The notes below the pieces were generated by a model. That model saw only the letters and a list, made by a program, of their open reading frames with translations, had not been told where the DNA came from and did no database searches. Positions 28,836 through 37,913 of a stretch of DNA of 64,000 nt are shown piece after piece. How positions within the stretch are numbered: position 1 is the first letter of the stretch; each line of letters begins with the position of its first letter. The position numbers and the translations under genes were made by a program. The DNA comes from Streptomyces spinosisporus (GTDB lineage: Bacteria; Actinomycetota; Actinomycetes; Streptomycetales; Streptomycetaceae), in the NCBI RefSeq assembly GCF_022698145.1, contig NZ_JALDAX010000004.1:372001-436000 (forward strand), given 5' to 3'.

Positions 28836-29680
28836 GCACCGCGACGAGCACCGAGACCCAGGATCTGGCCCCCGTCAGCGCCGAGTCGCTGGCCGCCCTG
28901 CTCGTCGGCGGCAGGCGCCCGCCGCGTCCGAGCGCCTGGTCGGCCTCGCTGACCTTCGGCTGGCGGGCGATCCTCAAGATCAAGCACGTACCGGAGCAGC
29001 TCTTCGACGTCACCGCGTTCCCGATCATGATGGTGCTGATGTACACGTATCTGTTCGGGGGCGCCCTGGCCGGGTCCCCGAAGGAGTACATCCAGTTCCT
29101 GCTGCCGGGAATCCTGGTGATGTCGGTCGTGATGATCACCATGTACACCGGCGTCTCGGTCAACACCGACATCGAGAAGGGTGTCTTCGACCGCTTCCGC
29201 TCGCTGCCGATCTGGCGGCCGTCGACGATGGTCGGCTATCTGCTCGGCGACGCCCTGCGCTACACCATCGCCTCGGTCGTGATGCTCGCCGTCGGCATGA
29301 TCATCGGTTACCGCCCGGACGGCGGGGCGGGCGGTGTCCTCGCCGGGATCGCGCTGCTGGTGGGCTTCTCGTTCGCGTTCTCGTGGATCTGGACGATGTT
29401 CGGGCTGATGCTGCGCACCGAGAAGTCGGTGATGGGCGTCAGCATGATGGTGATCTTCCCGCTGACCTTCCTGTCCAACGTCTTCGTCGACCCGAGGACC
29501 ATGCCGGGCTGGCTGCAGGCCTTTGTCAACAACAGCCCGATCACTCATCTGTCCTCGGCCGTGCGCGGCCTGATGGCCGGTGACTGGCCGGCGGACGAGG
29601 TCGCCTGGTCGCTCGGCTGGGCCGGTCTGTTCGTGCTGGTCTTCGGGCCGGTCACGATGCGGCTCTACAACCGCAAGTGA
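28832..29680 (+). CDS. ABC-2 type permease, DrrB-like
   Basis: Membrane partner of the preceding ATPase, 282 residues with about six helices. It has the DrrB/ABC-2 segment [21 protein letters not shown] followed by NNSPITHL, both typical of the family. An N-terminal cytoplasmic stretch of about 50 residues precedes the first helix. The 4-base ATGA overlap shows translational coupling. Confidence 0.92.
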   Translation: MSTATSTETQDLAPVSAESLAALLVGGRRPPRPSAWSASLTFGWRAILKIKHVPEQLFDVTAFPIMMVLMYTYLFGGALAGSPKEYIQFLLPGILVMSVVMITMYTGVSVNTDIEKGVFDRFRSLPIWRPSTMVGYLLGDALRYTIASVVMLAVGMIIGYRPDGGAGGVLAGIALLVGFSFAFSWIWTMFGLMLRTEKSVMGVSMMVIFPLTFLSNVFVDPRTMPGWLQAFVNNSPITHLSSAVRGLMAGDWPADEVAWSLGWAGLFVLVFGPVTMRLYNRK

Positions 29681-30778
29681 TCAGTCCTGCGGCAGCGGCC
29701 GGGCGTCGGGGGTGACCCCGGCGCCCGGTGTCGCCCGTACGATCGTGATCAGCCGGTCCGTCAACTGCAGTGTCCCGACGGCCGGATCGTCGTATCCGAG
29801 TACCCGGTGCCCGCGTATCACGGTCACCACCAGGTCCTCCGTCTCGCGCGGCCCCTTGCCCACCTCGGCCTTGACGACCGGTCGTTCGACCATGTCGAGC
29901 CCGCTGCCCTGCTGGATGAGGTCCTCCATCACCATGCCGGCCACGGGGCTGAGCACGGACAGGCCGAGCAGCCGGCCGGCCGCGCTGGCGCTGGTGATGA
30001 CCGCGTCGGCGCCGGACTGCTTGAGCAGCGGCGCGTTCTCCTCCTCGCGCACCGCGGCCACGATCTTCGCCCCGCGGTTGAGCTGGCGGGCCGTCAGCGC
30101 GACCAGCACGGCCGTGTCGTCGCGCTGGGTGGCGATGATGATCTGCCGGGCCCGGTGCACCTCGGCCCGCTTGAGCACATCGCTGCGCGTCGCGTCCCCG
30201 ATCACGCCCGCGTAACCGTCGGCCGTCGCGGCCTCGATCACCTTGGAGCTGGGGTCGACCACGACGACCTGCTCCTTCTTCAGCCCCGTCGCACACACGG
30301 TCTGGATCGCCGAGCGCCCCTTCGTCCCGAAGCCGACGACGACGGTGTGCTCCCGCAAGGTGGACCTCCAGCGGTTGAGTCGCCATTCCTCACGGGTGCG
30401 TTCGGTGAGGACCTCGAGCGTGGTGCCGACCAGGATGATCAGGAAGAGCACGCGCAGCGGGGTGATGACGAAGATGTTGGTGAACCGGGCGGCGTCGCTG
30501 ACGGGTGTGATGTCGCCGTATCCGGTGGTGGAGAGGGTGACGGTCGCGTAGTAGAAGGAGTCGAGCAGGTCGACCGAGTGATCCGAGTTGTCGTTGTATC
30601 CGTCGTGGTCGGCATAGACGATCAGAGCGGTCCCGACCAGCACCAGCAGCGCCATCAGCAGTCGTCTGGCCACCTGCCGGAGCGGACGCTGCACCACCTT
30701 CCTCGGCAGTTCCACCCGGTGGGTCACGAGATGTTCGTGCGCCTGACGGGCGATCACGTCATGGCCCGGAAGTCTCAC
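29681..30778 (-). CDS. Potassium channel with RCK/TrkA-N domain
   Basis: The 365-residue protein has a two-helix pore module with selectivity filter STTGYGD (about 75-85). An RCK Rossmann domain follows (about 130-250; VVVGFGTKGRSAIQ, acidic VVVDPSS), then a TrkA-C-like region. It would form a tetrameric K+ channel gated by a ligand at the RCK ring. GTG 30778 overlaps the MoeA-like stop by four bases (GTGA) and has GGGGTG upstream. The frame continues upstream but is shadow there. It is third in an operon with MobA- and MoeA-like genes. Confidence 0.9.
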   Translation of the reverse strand: MRLPGHDVIARQAHEHLVTHRVELPRKVVQRPLRQVARRLLMALLVLVGTALIVYADHDGYNDNSDHSVDLLDSFYYATVTLSTTGYGDITPVSDAARFTNIFVITPLRVLFLIILVGTTLEVLTERTREEWRLNRWRSTLREHTVVVGFGTKGRSAIQTVCATGLKKEQVVVVDPSSKVIEAATADGYAGVIGDATRSDVLKRAEVHRARQIIIATQRDDTAVLVALTARQLNRGAKIVAAVREEENAPLLKQSGADAVITSASAAGRLLGLSVLSPVAGMVMEDLIQQGSGLDMVERPVVKAEVGKGPRETEDLVVTVIRGHRVLGYDDPAVGTLQLTDRLITIVRATPGAGVTPDARPLPQD

Positions 30779-32157
30779 GTGAAACACACCCCGATTCCGG
30801 CGGACGCCCAGGGCAGGTCGAGGAGTTCGAGCTCCTGACCGGGGCGGGCACCGCCGGGTGGGACGACGGCGAGGGCGTCGGCCGCGGCGATGCCGCGCAG
30901 CATGGCCGGGCCGTTGTAGTGCACCGGCACGGCACGGTCCCCGCGCAGCACGACGGGGATGAGCCGGGTGTCGTACGGATGCCCGTGCGCCGCGTCCTGG
31001 ACCGGCAGGGTGTACGGCTCCGGGGCGGGGCGGGCGGCGAGCGTGCGCAGCAGCGGTTCGGCGAGCGTGAGCAGGCCGGAGACGGCGGCCAGGGGGTTGC
31101 CGGGCAGGCCGACCAGATGCTGGCCGGCCCTGATGCGGGCCAGCAGCATGGGGTGGCCGGGGCGCACCTTGACGCCGTCCACGAGGAGTTCGGCGCCGAT
31201 CCGGTGCAGGGTGGGATGGACGTGGTCGACGGGGCCGGAGGCGGTGCCGCCGGTGGTGACGATCAGGTCGGCGTCGGAGCCGGTGATGGCCTTGCGCAGG
31301 GCCTTGGCGTCGTCCCCGATCCGCCGTACGGCGGTGACCTCGCCGCCCAGCGCCCGCAGCCAGGGCGGCAGCATCGGGCCGAGCGCGTCCCGGATCAGGC
31401 CGTCGTGCGGCGTGCCCTCGGTCAGCAACTCGTCGCCCAGGACGAACACATGGACGCGGGGACGCGGAACGGCGGTGACGGTGTCGTAGCCGGCGGCCGC
31501 GGCGAGGCCGAGCACGGCGGGCGTCACGAGGACACCGACGGGCAGCAGCTGGTCGCCGGAGCGGCACTCCTGGCCGCGGGGGCGGATGTCCTGGCCGTGG
31601 TGGATCTCGCGGGTGGCGTGCAGTCGGCCCTTGTCGTCGGTGCGGCCGTGCTCGGTGCGGATCACGGCGGTGGTGTCGAGCGGGATGCGGGCACCGGTGG
31701 CGATGCGGACGGCCTCGCCGTCGGTGAGCGCCTCCGGCTCGTCGTTCCCGGCGAGGACGCCCTCCTCCCGTACGTCCCAGGGGCCGGGTCCCGCGACCGC
31801 CCAGCCGTCCATCGCGGAGGTGTCGAAGGAGGGCAGGTCGGTGAGGGCGGTGAGGGGGGCTGCGAGGGTGAGGCCCAGGGAGGCGTCGAGGGGGACGGTG
31901 ACGAGGTCGCGGCGGGCGCCGGACCGGGCGGCGCGTGCGGCGATCTCCCGGGCCTCGGGCCAGGACGTGGCCCGGTGGTGGGCGTCGGGCCGGTGCGGTG
32001 CGCCGTGGTGGGCATGGGCGTGAGTGCCGGGCGCGGCGGGCGCGGGGACGCCGTCGCCGGGGGCTGCGCGGCCGTCGGGGTCGTTCACCAGGGCCAGCAC
32101 CTCCTCGACGTCGAGGTCCTCGGCGTCCTCGCCGGTGCGGGCGGAGCGGGCGGTCAT
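30775..32157 (-). CDS. moeA: Molybdopterin molybdotransferase MoeA-like
   Basis: The 460-residue enzyme inserts molybdate into adenylated molybdopterin. MoeA domains are visible: AMDGWAV (about 125), an ATGARIPLDTTAV barrel region, VFVLGDELL, and TTGGTASGPVDHVH as the MoCF-binding site; a C-terminal beta domain follows. The N-terminal 50 residues are acidic, then His-rich (THAHAHHGAPHRPDAHH), an unusual extension. It overlaps both neighbours by four bases, so the MobA-like, MoeA-like and channel genes form one coupled operon. Confidence 0.88.
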   Translation of the reverse strand: MTARSARTGEDAEDLDVEEVLALVNDPDGRAAPGDGVPAPAAPGTHAHAHHGAPHRPDAHHRATSWPEAREIAARAARSGARRDLVTVPLDASLGLTLAAPLTALTDLPSFDTSAMDGWAVAGPGPWDVREEGVLAGNDEPEALTDGEAVRIATGARIPLDTTAVIRTEHGRTDDKGRLHATREIHHGQDIRPRGQECRSGDQLLPVGVLVTPAVLGLAAAAGYDTVTAVPRPRVHVFVLGDELLTEGTPHDGLIRDALGPMLPPWLRALGGEVTAVRRIGDDAKALRKAITGSDADLIVTTGGTASGPVDHVHPTLHRIGAELLVDGVKVRPGHPMLLARIRAGQHLVGLPGNPLAAVSGLLTLAEPLLRTLAARPAPEPYTLPVQDAAHGHPYDTRLIPVVLRGDRAVPVHYNGPAMLRGIAAADALAVVPPGGARPGQELELLDLPWASAGIGVCFT

Positions 32158-33080
32158 CCGGCGTCCGGGCGGGTGCCGGAGGCGTCGTCGGGCTTGTCGC
32201 CGGCGTCCTCCTCGGCCCAGCGCAGAGCGAGCGCCGAGACCTTGCGGGCGGCTTCGGCGACGGCTTCGGGGCTCCCTCCTGCCTGTGCGGCGGCGTAGCC
32301 GACGAGGAAGGTGGTCAGCGGTGCCGCGGGCCTGGCGACGGAGTGTGCGGCGTCGCGGGCGACGTCGAGCAGGGCATGGATGTCGACGTCGAGGTCGATG
32401 CCCAGCTCGTCCTTGGCTGCGGAAATCCATTCATCCAACACGTGCCCATGCTCCCTGATACGTGCCCTGGCGGAGGCGATGTCGTCCCAGGTGTCGCAGT
32501 CGAAGGCTGCGACGGGGTCCTGGACGCGGGTGAGGTCGAGGGCCGCGGTCAGCCGGCGCAGCGGCAGCCCGGTGAGACCGCCGTGCCCGGTGGACAGGGC
32601 GGCCAGTTCGCGGCGCAGCGCGGGGGTGCGGTAGGCGGCCACCAGGGGCTGGTCGCGGCCGTCGGCGTCGGTGAGCAGGGCGCCGTCCGTGCCGCTCGCG
32701 CGCAGCGCGGCCAGCAGCTGCCGCACCGTCGCCGCCCCGAGGAACGGCAGATCGGCCGAGAGTACGACGAGCTCCTCGGCCGTGGTGTGGTGCAGCCCGG
32801 CGCCGAGCGCGGCGAGCGGTCCGCCGCCGGGCGGGTCCTCGCGGGCCCAGCGCACGGGCCGGGCGGTGGGCCGGGCGTCGGCGACGACGACGGTCGTACG
32901 GGCGTCGGCGCAGGCGGCCAGCACCCGGTCGAGCAGCGCCCGGCCGCCCACCCGCACACCGGGCTTGTCGGCGCCGCCGAGCCGGCGCGCGGCGCCCCCG
33001 GCGAGCACGACCGCGTCGTACTCCGGGGCCGCGCCGCGATCGCCGCAGGACTCGTGCCCGAGTGGCTCGTGCGAGGTCAT
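32154..33080 (-). CDS. MobA-like nucleotidyltransferase fused to DUF6457
   Basis: The 308-residue product joins a MobA-like GTP/CTP transferase (about 20-205; VVLAGGAARRLGGADKPGV, a signature LAGGxxxRxGxxK variant; LVVLSADLPF) to a C-terminal helical DUF6457 domain (about 215-300; LDEWISAAKDELGIDLDVD). MobA adds GMP to molybdenum cofactor, and MobA-like enzymes can use other pterins. The fusion is with a short actinobacterial domain of unknown role. It is first in an operon with MoeA and the K+ channel. Confidence 0.85.
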   Translation of the reverse strand: MTSHEPLGHESCGDRGAAPEYDAVVLAGGAARRLGGADKPGVRVGGRALLDRVLAACADARTTVVVADARPTARPVRWAREDPPGGGPLAALGAGLHHTTAEELVVLSADLPFLGAATVRQLLAALRASGTDGALLTDADGRDQPLVAAYRTPALRRELAALSTGHGGLTGLPLRRLTAALDLTRVQDPVAAFDCDTWDDIASARARIREHGHVLDEWISAAKDELGIDLDVDIHALLDVARDAAHSVARPAAPLTTFLVGYAAAQAGGSPEAVAEAARKVSALALRWAEEDAGDKPDDASGTRPDAG

Positions 33081-33134
33081 CCCACGAGTATGCGTGTCCC
33101 GGCGATCACAGGGAACGTGTGGGTGCTCCCGCTG

Positions 33135-34496
33135 TCACAGAGTGCGCAGCAGGACCGCCGGCTGTTCCACGCAGTCCGCCACATAGCGCAGGAAGCCGCC
33201 CGCCGTGCCGCCGTCGCACACCCGGTGGTCGAAGGTGAGGGAGAGCTGGACGACCTGGCGGACGGCCAGTTCGCCCTCGTGCACCCAGGGCTTGGGGACG
33301 ATGCGGCCGACGCCGAGCATGGCCGCCTCGGGGTGGTTGATGATCGGCGTGGAGCCGTCGACGCCGAACACGCCGTAGTTGTTCAGCGTGAACGTGCCGC
33401 CGGTGAGGTCCGCCGGGGTGAGGCGGCCCGCGCGGGCCGCCTCGGTCAGCCGGGCGAACTCCGCGGTCAGCGCCTCGGCGTCACGCGTGTGCGCGTCCCG
33501 TACGACCGGGACGACGAGGCCCCGCTCGGTCTGCGCGGCGAAGCCGAGGTGCACCTGGTCGAGCTGGACGACCTCCCTGGCCTCCATGTCGACCGTGGAG
33601 TTGAGCTCGGGGAAGCGGGCGAGCGCGGCGGTGCAGATGCGGGCCAGCAGCGCGAGCAGGGAGATCTTCGCCCCGCCCGCCGCGTTCATCGCGGTGCGCG
33701 CACGCATGAGTTCGGTCGCGTCGGCGTCCACCCAGCAGGTCGCGTCCGGTATCTCACGGCGGCTGCGGGAGAGCTTGTCGGCGACGGCACCGCGGACGCC
33801 CTTGAGGGGGACGCGCAGGCCGGCGCCGCCGGCTGCCGCGACGGGAGCGGGCGCGGGCGCGGACGTCACGCGGGTGGGGGCCTCGGCGGGCGGCTCGGCC
33901 ATCCCTGTCTGCGGCTGGGCCGTGCGTCCCCGTGCCTCGGCGGCACGCAGCGCGTACTCCACGTCCGCCCGCAGGATCAGTCCGTCCGGGCCGCTGCCCG
34001 TCATGTCCCTGAGGTTCAGGCCGTTCTGCCGGGCGAGCCGGCGCACCAGGGGGGAGATCACGGGGACCGGGCCGTCCGCCGCCCGCGGGGCGTCCGCCCG
34101 GCCGTTCGTCTCCCCGGGTGCGGTGGGCGCCGGCTGTCCCGGCCTGACCCTGCGGCGGCGCCCCGCGGGCGCTTCCGACGTGCCGTAGCCCACCAGGACG
34201 TTGCCCGAGCCCTCGGACCCGGCGTCGGCGGCCGGTGTGCCCACGGCCACGGTGATCAGCGGTGCCCCGACGGGCAGTTCGGTGCCCTCCTCGCCGAAGC
34301 GGGCGGTGACGACGCCGCCGTAGGGGCAGGGCACCTCGACCATCGCCTTGGCCGTCTCGACCTCGACGACCGGCTGGTCGACGGAGACGAGGTCGCCGAC
34401 CTCGACCAGCCAGCGCACGATCTCCGCCTCGGTGAGTCCCTCCCCGAGGTCGGGCAGCCTGAACTCCAGGCTGTGCATGTCAGACGCGCGTGCCAT
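33135..34496 (-). CDS. bkdC1: Branched-chain alpha-keto acid dehydrogenase E2
   Basis: Second copy of the E2 acyltransferase, 453 residues. It has one lipoyl domain (about 8-85; Lys in VETAKAMVEV), a linker, a peripheral-subunit-binding domain (VRRLARQNGLNLRDMTGSG), and a catalytic domain with the active His in FDHRVCDGGTAGGF. ATG 34496 shares its A with the bkdB1 stop (TGATG), showing coupling. It is last in the bkdA1-bkdB1-bkdC1 operon, 15 kb from the bkd2 copy. Confidence 0.92.
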   Translation of the reverse strand: MARASDMHSLEFRLPDLGEGLTEAEIVRWLVEVGDLVSVDQPVVEVETAKAMVEVPCPYGGVVTARFGEEGTELPVGAPLITVAVGTPAADAGSEGSGNVLVGYGTSEAPAGRRRRVRPGQPAPTAPGETNGRADAPRAADGPVPVISPLVRRLARQNGLNLRDMTGSGPDGLILRADVEYALRAAEARGRTAQPQTGMAEPPAEAPTRVTSAPAPAPVAAAGGAGLRVPLKGVRGAVADKLSRSRREIPDATCWVDADATELMRARTAMNAAGGAKISLLALLARICTAALARFPELNSTVDMEAREVVQLDQVHLGFAAQTERGLVVPVVRDAHTRDAEALTAEFARLTEAARAGRLTPADLTGGTFTLNNYGVFGVDGSTPIINHPEAAMLGVGRIVPKPWVHEGELAVRQVVQLSLTFDHRVCDGGTAGGFLRYVADCVEQPAVLLRTL

Positions 34497-35500
34497 CAGC
34501 TCTCGGCCTCCCACTGCAGACGCGCCACGGCGTCCAGGATCCGGTCCACGCCGGGCAGGTGGTGGCGCTCCAGCATCGGCGGCGGGTAGGGGATGTCGAA
34601 TCCGGCCACCCGCAGCACCGGCGCCTCCAGGTGGTGGAAGCAGCGCTCCGTGATCCTGGCCGCGATCTCCCCGCCCGGGCCGCCGAACCCGCCCGACTCG
34701 TGCACGACGACCGCGCGCCCGGTCCGCCGCACCGAGGCGCAGACCGTCTCGTCGTCGAACGGCACCAGGGAGCGCAGGTCGACGACTTCGAGGTCCCAGC
34801 CCTCGGCGGCCGCGGCCTCGGCGGCTTCGAGGCACACGGGCACCGACGGTCCGTACGTGATGAGCGTGGCGCTCCGGCCGGAGCGCCGCACCACCGCGCG
34901 GCCTATCGGTTCAACGTCCGTCGGGTGCTCCGGGTTCCAGGAGTCCTTGGACCAGTACAGCCGCTTGGGTTCCAGGAAGACGACCGGGTCGTCGGAGGCG
35001 ATCGCGGCGCGCAGCAGGCCGTAGGCGTCGGCGACCGTGGCGGGCGTGACGACGTGGAGCCCCGGCGTCGCCATGTAGTACGCCTCGGAGGAGTCGCTGT
35101 GGTGCTCGACGCCGCCGATGCCGCCGCCGTAGGGGACGCGGATGGTGAGGGGCAGGGGCATGGCGCCGCGGCTGCGGTTGCGCATGCGGGAGACATGGCT
35201 GACCAGCTGCTCGAACGCGGGGTAGGCGAACGCGTCGAACTGCATCTCCACGACCGGCCGAAGCCCGTACATCGCCATGCCCACGGCCGTGCCGAGGATG
35301 CCCGCCTCGGCCAGCGGGGTGTCCGTGCAGCGGTCCTCGCCGAACTCCTTGGCGAGTCCGTCGGTGACCCGGAAGACACCGCCGAGGGTGCCGACGTCCT
35401 CGCCCATGACATGGACGGCGGGGTCCGCGGCCATGGCGTCGCGCAGCGCGCGCGTGAGGGCCTGCGCCATGGTGGCCGGCTTGACGGCGACGGTGGTCAT
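34496..35500 (-). CDS. bkdB1: Branched-chain alpha-keto acid dehydrogenase E1 beta
   Basis: E1 beta subunit, 334 residues, with VMGEDVGTLGGVFRVT, DTPLAEAGILGTAVG and RVPYGGGIGGVEHHSDS. It pairs with the product of the preceding gene to decarboxylate branched 2-keto acids. The start ATG overlaps the stop of bkdA1 by one base (TGATG). It is close to BkdB2 in sequence; the two operons probably arose by duplication. Confidence 0.93.
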   Translation of the reverse strand: MTTVAVKPATMAQALTRALRDAMAADPAVHVMGEDVGTLGGVFRVTDGLAKEFGEDRCTDTPLAEAGILGTAVGMAMYGLRPVVEMQFDAFAYPAFEQLVSHVSRMRNRSRGAMPLPLTIRVPYGGGIGGVEHHSDSSEAYYMATPGLHVVTPATVADAYGLLRAAIASDDPVVFLEPKRLYWSKDSWNPEHPTDVEPIGRAVVRRSGRSATLITYGPSVPVCLEAAEAAAAEGWDLEVVDLRSLVPFDDETVCASVRRTGRAVVVHESGGFGGPGGEIAARITERCFHHLEAPVLRVAGFDIPYPPPMLERHHLPGVDRILDAVARLQWEAES

Positions 35501-36633
35501 CAGTGCCCGCCTTCCTGCTCGGCGTGCAGCTCGGCCTGCAACTGGGCCTGCTGTTCGCGCAGTTGCGGGGTGGGCTCGGCGTAGACGTGGGCGAAGAGGT
35601 CCATGGGGTCGAGCACCGGGTCCTGGTTCATGCGCTCGCGCAGGTCGGCGGCCATCGCCTCGGCGGCGTCGCGGGCCGCCTTGATGCCGTCCTCGTCGAT
35701 GAGGCCGCGCTCGGTCAGCTCGTGCTCCATGAGGGCGATCGGGTCGTGCGCCCGCCAGGCCTCGACCTCACTGTCGCCGCGGTAGCGGGTCGCGTCGTCA
35801 GCGTTGGTGTGGGCGTCGATGCGGTACGTGATCGCCTCGATCAGCGTGGGGCCGCCGCCCTCACGCGCGCGGCTCACGGCGGCGCCGATCACCTCGTGCA
35901 CGGCGGCCGCGTCGTTGCCGTCGACCAGGCGTCCCGGCATGCCGTAACCGACGGCCTTGTGGGCCAGCGACGGCGCCGCGGTCTGCTTGGCGAGCGGGAC
36001 GGAGATCGCGAAGCCGTTGTTCTGCACGAAGAAGACGACCGGGGCCTGCCAGACGGCGGCGAAGTTCAGCGCCTCGTGGAAGTCGCCCTCACTGGTGCCG
36101 CCGTCGCCGACCATGGCGAGCGCGACCACGTCGTCGCCCTTGAGGCGGGCGGCGTGCGCGAGGCCCACCGCGTGCGGGAGCTGGGTGGCGAGCGGCGTGC
36201 TCAGCGGGGCCACCCGGTGCTCGCGCGGGTCGTAGCCCGTGTGCCAGTCGCCGCGCAGCAGGGTCAGTGCCTGGACGGGGTCCAGGCCGCGGGCCACGGC
36301 GGCCAGCGTGTCCCGGTAGCTGGGGAAGAGCCAGTCCTGCTCCTGAAGGGCCAGCGCGGCGGCGATCTCGCCGGCCTCCTGGCCGGTGCTGGAGGGGTAG
36401 ACGGCGAGGCGGCCCTGCTTGGTGAGGGCGGTCGCCTGCGTGTTGTACCTGCGGCCGCGGACCAGTTCCGCGTACAGGCGGCGCAGCAGGGCCGGGTCGG
36501 CCTTCGCGGCCGCCTCGGTGCCGAGGACGCGGTGGGGCTCCGCGTCGGGCAGCAGCGGCGCGGGGTCCGTGCGGGGCTGCCAGGCGGGCGGCGGGGATGG
36601 CCGGTAGGCACCCCGCTGCTCCATGACCGTCAT
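35500..36633 (-). CDS. bkdA1: Branched-chain alpha-keto acid dehydrogenase E1 alpha
   Basis: E1 alpha subunit, 377 residues, with the ThDP motif MVGDGGTSEGDF to FVQNNGFAIS, and a loop YRIDAHTNADDATRYR. ATG 36633 has AGGAGGT seven bases upstream. It heads the bkd1 operon and is divergent from bkdR. A 14-base inverted repeat at 36695-36708, identical but for one base to the site in front of paaH, lies 62 bases upstream. Known Streptomyces bkd operons supply isobutyryl-, isovaleryl- and 2-methylbutyryl-CoA for fatty acids and antibiotics. Confidence 0.93.
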   Translation of the reverse strand: MTVMEQRGAYRPSPPPAWQPRTDPAPLLPDAEPHRVLGTEAAAKADPALLRRLYAELVRGRRYNTQATALTKQGRLAVYPSSTGQEAGEIAAALALQEQDWLFPSYRDTLAAVARGLDPVQALTLLRGDWHTGYDPREHRVAPLSTPLATQLPHAVGLAHAARLKGDDVVALAMVGDGGTSEGDFHEALNFAAVWQAPVVFFVQNNGFAISVPLAKQTAAPSLAHKAVGYGMPGRLVDGNDAAAVHEVIGAAVSRAREGGGPTLIEAITYRIDAHTNADDATRYRGDSEVEAWRAHDPIALMEHELTERGLIDEDGIKAARDAAEAMAADLRERMNQDPVLDPMDLFAHVYAEPTPQLREQQAQLQAELHAEQEGGH

Positions 36634-36694
36634 GACGGCACCTCCTCGTGGGAGCGGCTTCGGGCGCGCCACGGCATTGTGGTGCGCCTCACCT

Positions 36695-36708
36695 ACCGAT
36701 TGTTCGGT
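36695..36708. promoter_or_regulatory. TetR-type operator candidate, copy 1
   Basis: ACCGATTGTTCGGT: 5-base arms ACCGA/TCGGT around TTGT. It differs by one base from the copy at 39484-39497. It is 62 bases before bkdA1 and about 100 before bkdR. The layout resembles the ACCGNNCGNNCGGT core I recall for the TetR regulator PaaR of Corynebacterium glutamicum. Confidence 0.6.
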
Positions 36709-36742
36709 CGCCGACACATTTTGGCTACGGGTGGCTCCACGC

Positions 36743-36764
36743 TGTGGACAAACGGTTCTCCACA
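36743..36764. other. DnaA-box-like pair in bkdA1/bkdR intergenic region
   Basis: TGTGGACAA at 36743-36751 is the exact complement of the Streptomyces DnaA box TTGTCCACA. TTCTCCACA at 36756-36764 is a near match in the other orientation. Confidence 0.5.
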
Positions 36765-36809
36765 GCCTGAAATGAAAGCAGTACGTCCATGGCAGGGAGG
36801 CGGGGGGAC

Positions 36810-37310
36810 ATGGCACCTGAACAAATGGCCGAGGGGCCGGAGGGGACCACCGCCCTGCCGCCCGCCCGCCCCCTCGACGCGATCGACCTGGACATCCTGC
36901 AGATGCTCCAGGCGGACGGCCGGGCCTCGATACGGTCGGTCGCGGAACGGGTGCACGTCTCACGGGCCAACGCCTACGCACGCATCAACCGCCTCATCGA
37001 GGACGGCGTCATCCGCGGCTTCGGTGCCCGCGTGAACCATGAACGCGCGGGTCAGGGCACCTCGGCCTACATCACCCTGAAGATCGTCCAGAACTCCTGG
37101 CGCACGGTGCGCGAGCAGCTCACACAGCTGCCCGGGGCCTCGCACATCGCCCTGGTGGGCGGCGACTTCGATGTGCTGCTGCTGGTGCACACCTCGGACA
37201 ACCGGGCCCTGCGCGAGCTGGTGCTCACCCGGCTGCAGGCGATGCCCGAGGTGCTCAGCACGCGCACGCTGCTGGTGTTCGAGGAGGAGGACCTGGAGCC
37301 GCAGGGCTGA
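36810..37310 (+). CDS. bkdR: Lrp/AsnC family regulator BkdR
   Basis: The 166-residue regulator has an N-terminal HTH (about 20-75; LDAIDLDILQMLQADGRAS, HVSRANAYARINRLIEDGVI) and a C-terminal RAM (ACT-like) ligand domain (about 85-160). It is divergent from bkdA1, the same arrangement as the known bkdR of S. coelicolor and S. avermitilis, which represses or modulates the bkd operon in response to branched-chain amino acids. ATG 36810 has GGGAGG nine bases upstream; the longer frame from 36789 starts before that site. Confidence 0.88.
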   Translation: MAPEQMAEGPEGTTALPPARPLDAIDLDILQMLQADGRASIRSVAERVHVSRANAYARINRLIEDGVIRGFGARVNHERAGQGTSAYITLKIVQNSWRTVREQLTQLPGASHIALVGGDFDVLLLVHTSDNRALRELVLTRLQAMPEVLSTRTLLVFEEEDLEPQG

Positions 37311-37322
37311 GGGCAGGGCCGT

Positions 37323-37913
37323 TCAGCCCTCCTTGCGCAGCCCCTGGAAGACCAACTGCACGACCGCGTCGGCCACTTCGCGTTCGTCCATGCCGCGTCC
37401 GTCCGGCCGGTACCACTCGACGATCGAGTTGATCATCCCGAAGACCAGCCGCGTCGCGAGCCGCACCTCCACGTCGGCGCGCACGTCCCCGTCGGCGGCC
37501 GCCGCCTTCAGCAGCTCGGCCACCCGGTGGTCGAAGTCGCGCCGCCGCTCCAGGGCCCAGCGCTCGGTGTCGGTGTTGCCGCGCACCCGCAGCAGCAGCG
37601 TCACGTACGGCAGCTCGCCGATCAGCACCTCGACCATGCGCCGCACGACGTACTCGAGCCGCTCGTCGGCCCGCCCCACGCGCGCGTGCTCCTCGTCGAG
37701 GATCCCGAACAGGCCGTCGAGCGCCCGGCTCACGGCCCGCCGCAGCAGCTCCTCCTTGCCGGTCACATGGTGGTATATCGACGACTTGGAGATGCCGGCC
37801 GCCCTGGAGAGGTGCTCCATGGAGGTGCCGTCGTAGCCGCGCTCGTTGAAGACCTGTACGGCGACGGAGAGCAGCGTCTCCGGCGTGTACGTGTCGCGCT
37901 TGGCGGTGGTCAT
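37323..37913 (-). CDS. TetR family regulator (PaaR-like)
   Basis: The 196-residue repressor has a TetR HTH (about 10-55; NERGYDGTSMEHLSRAAGISKSSIYHH) and a ligand-binding C-terminal domain. It is cotranscribed with the 3-hydroxyacyl-CoA dehydrogenase (4-base ATGA overlap) and lies beside paaN. The inverted repeat in its own promoter (39484-39497) and two more copies nearby fit a PaaR-like operator. An acyl-CoA or phenylacetyl-CoA effector is plausible, by inference. Confidence 0.85.
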   Translation of the reverse strand: MTTAKRDTYTPETLLSVAVQVFNERGYDGTSMEHLSRAAGISKSSIYHHVTGKEELLRRAVSRALDGLFGILDEEHARVGRADERLEYVVRRMVEVLIGELPYVTLLLRVRGNTDTERWALERRRDFDHRVAELLKAAAADGDVRADVEVRLATRLVFGMINSIVEWYRPDGRGMDEREVADAVVQLVFQGLRKEG

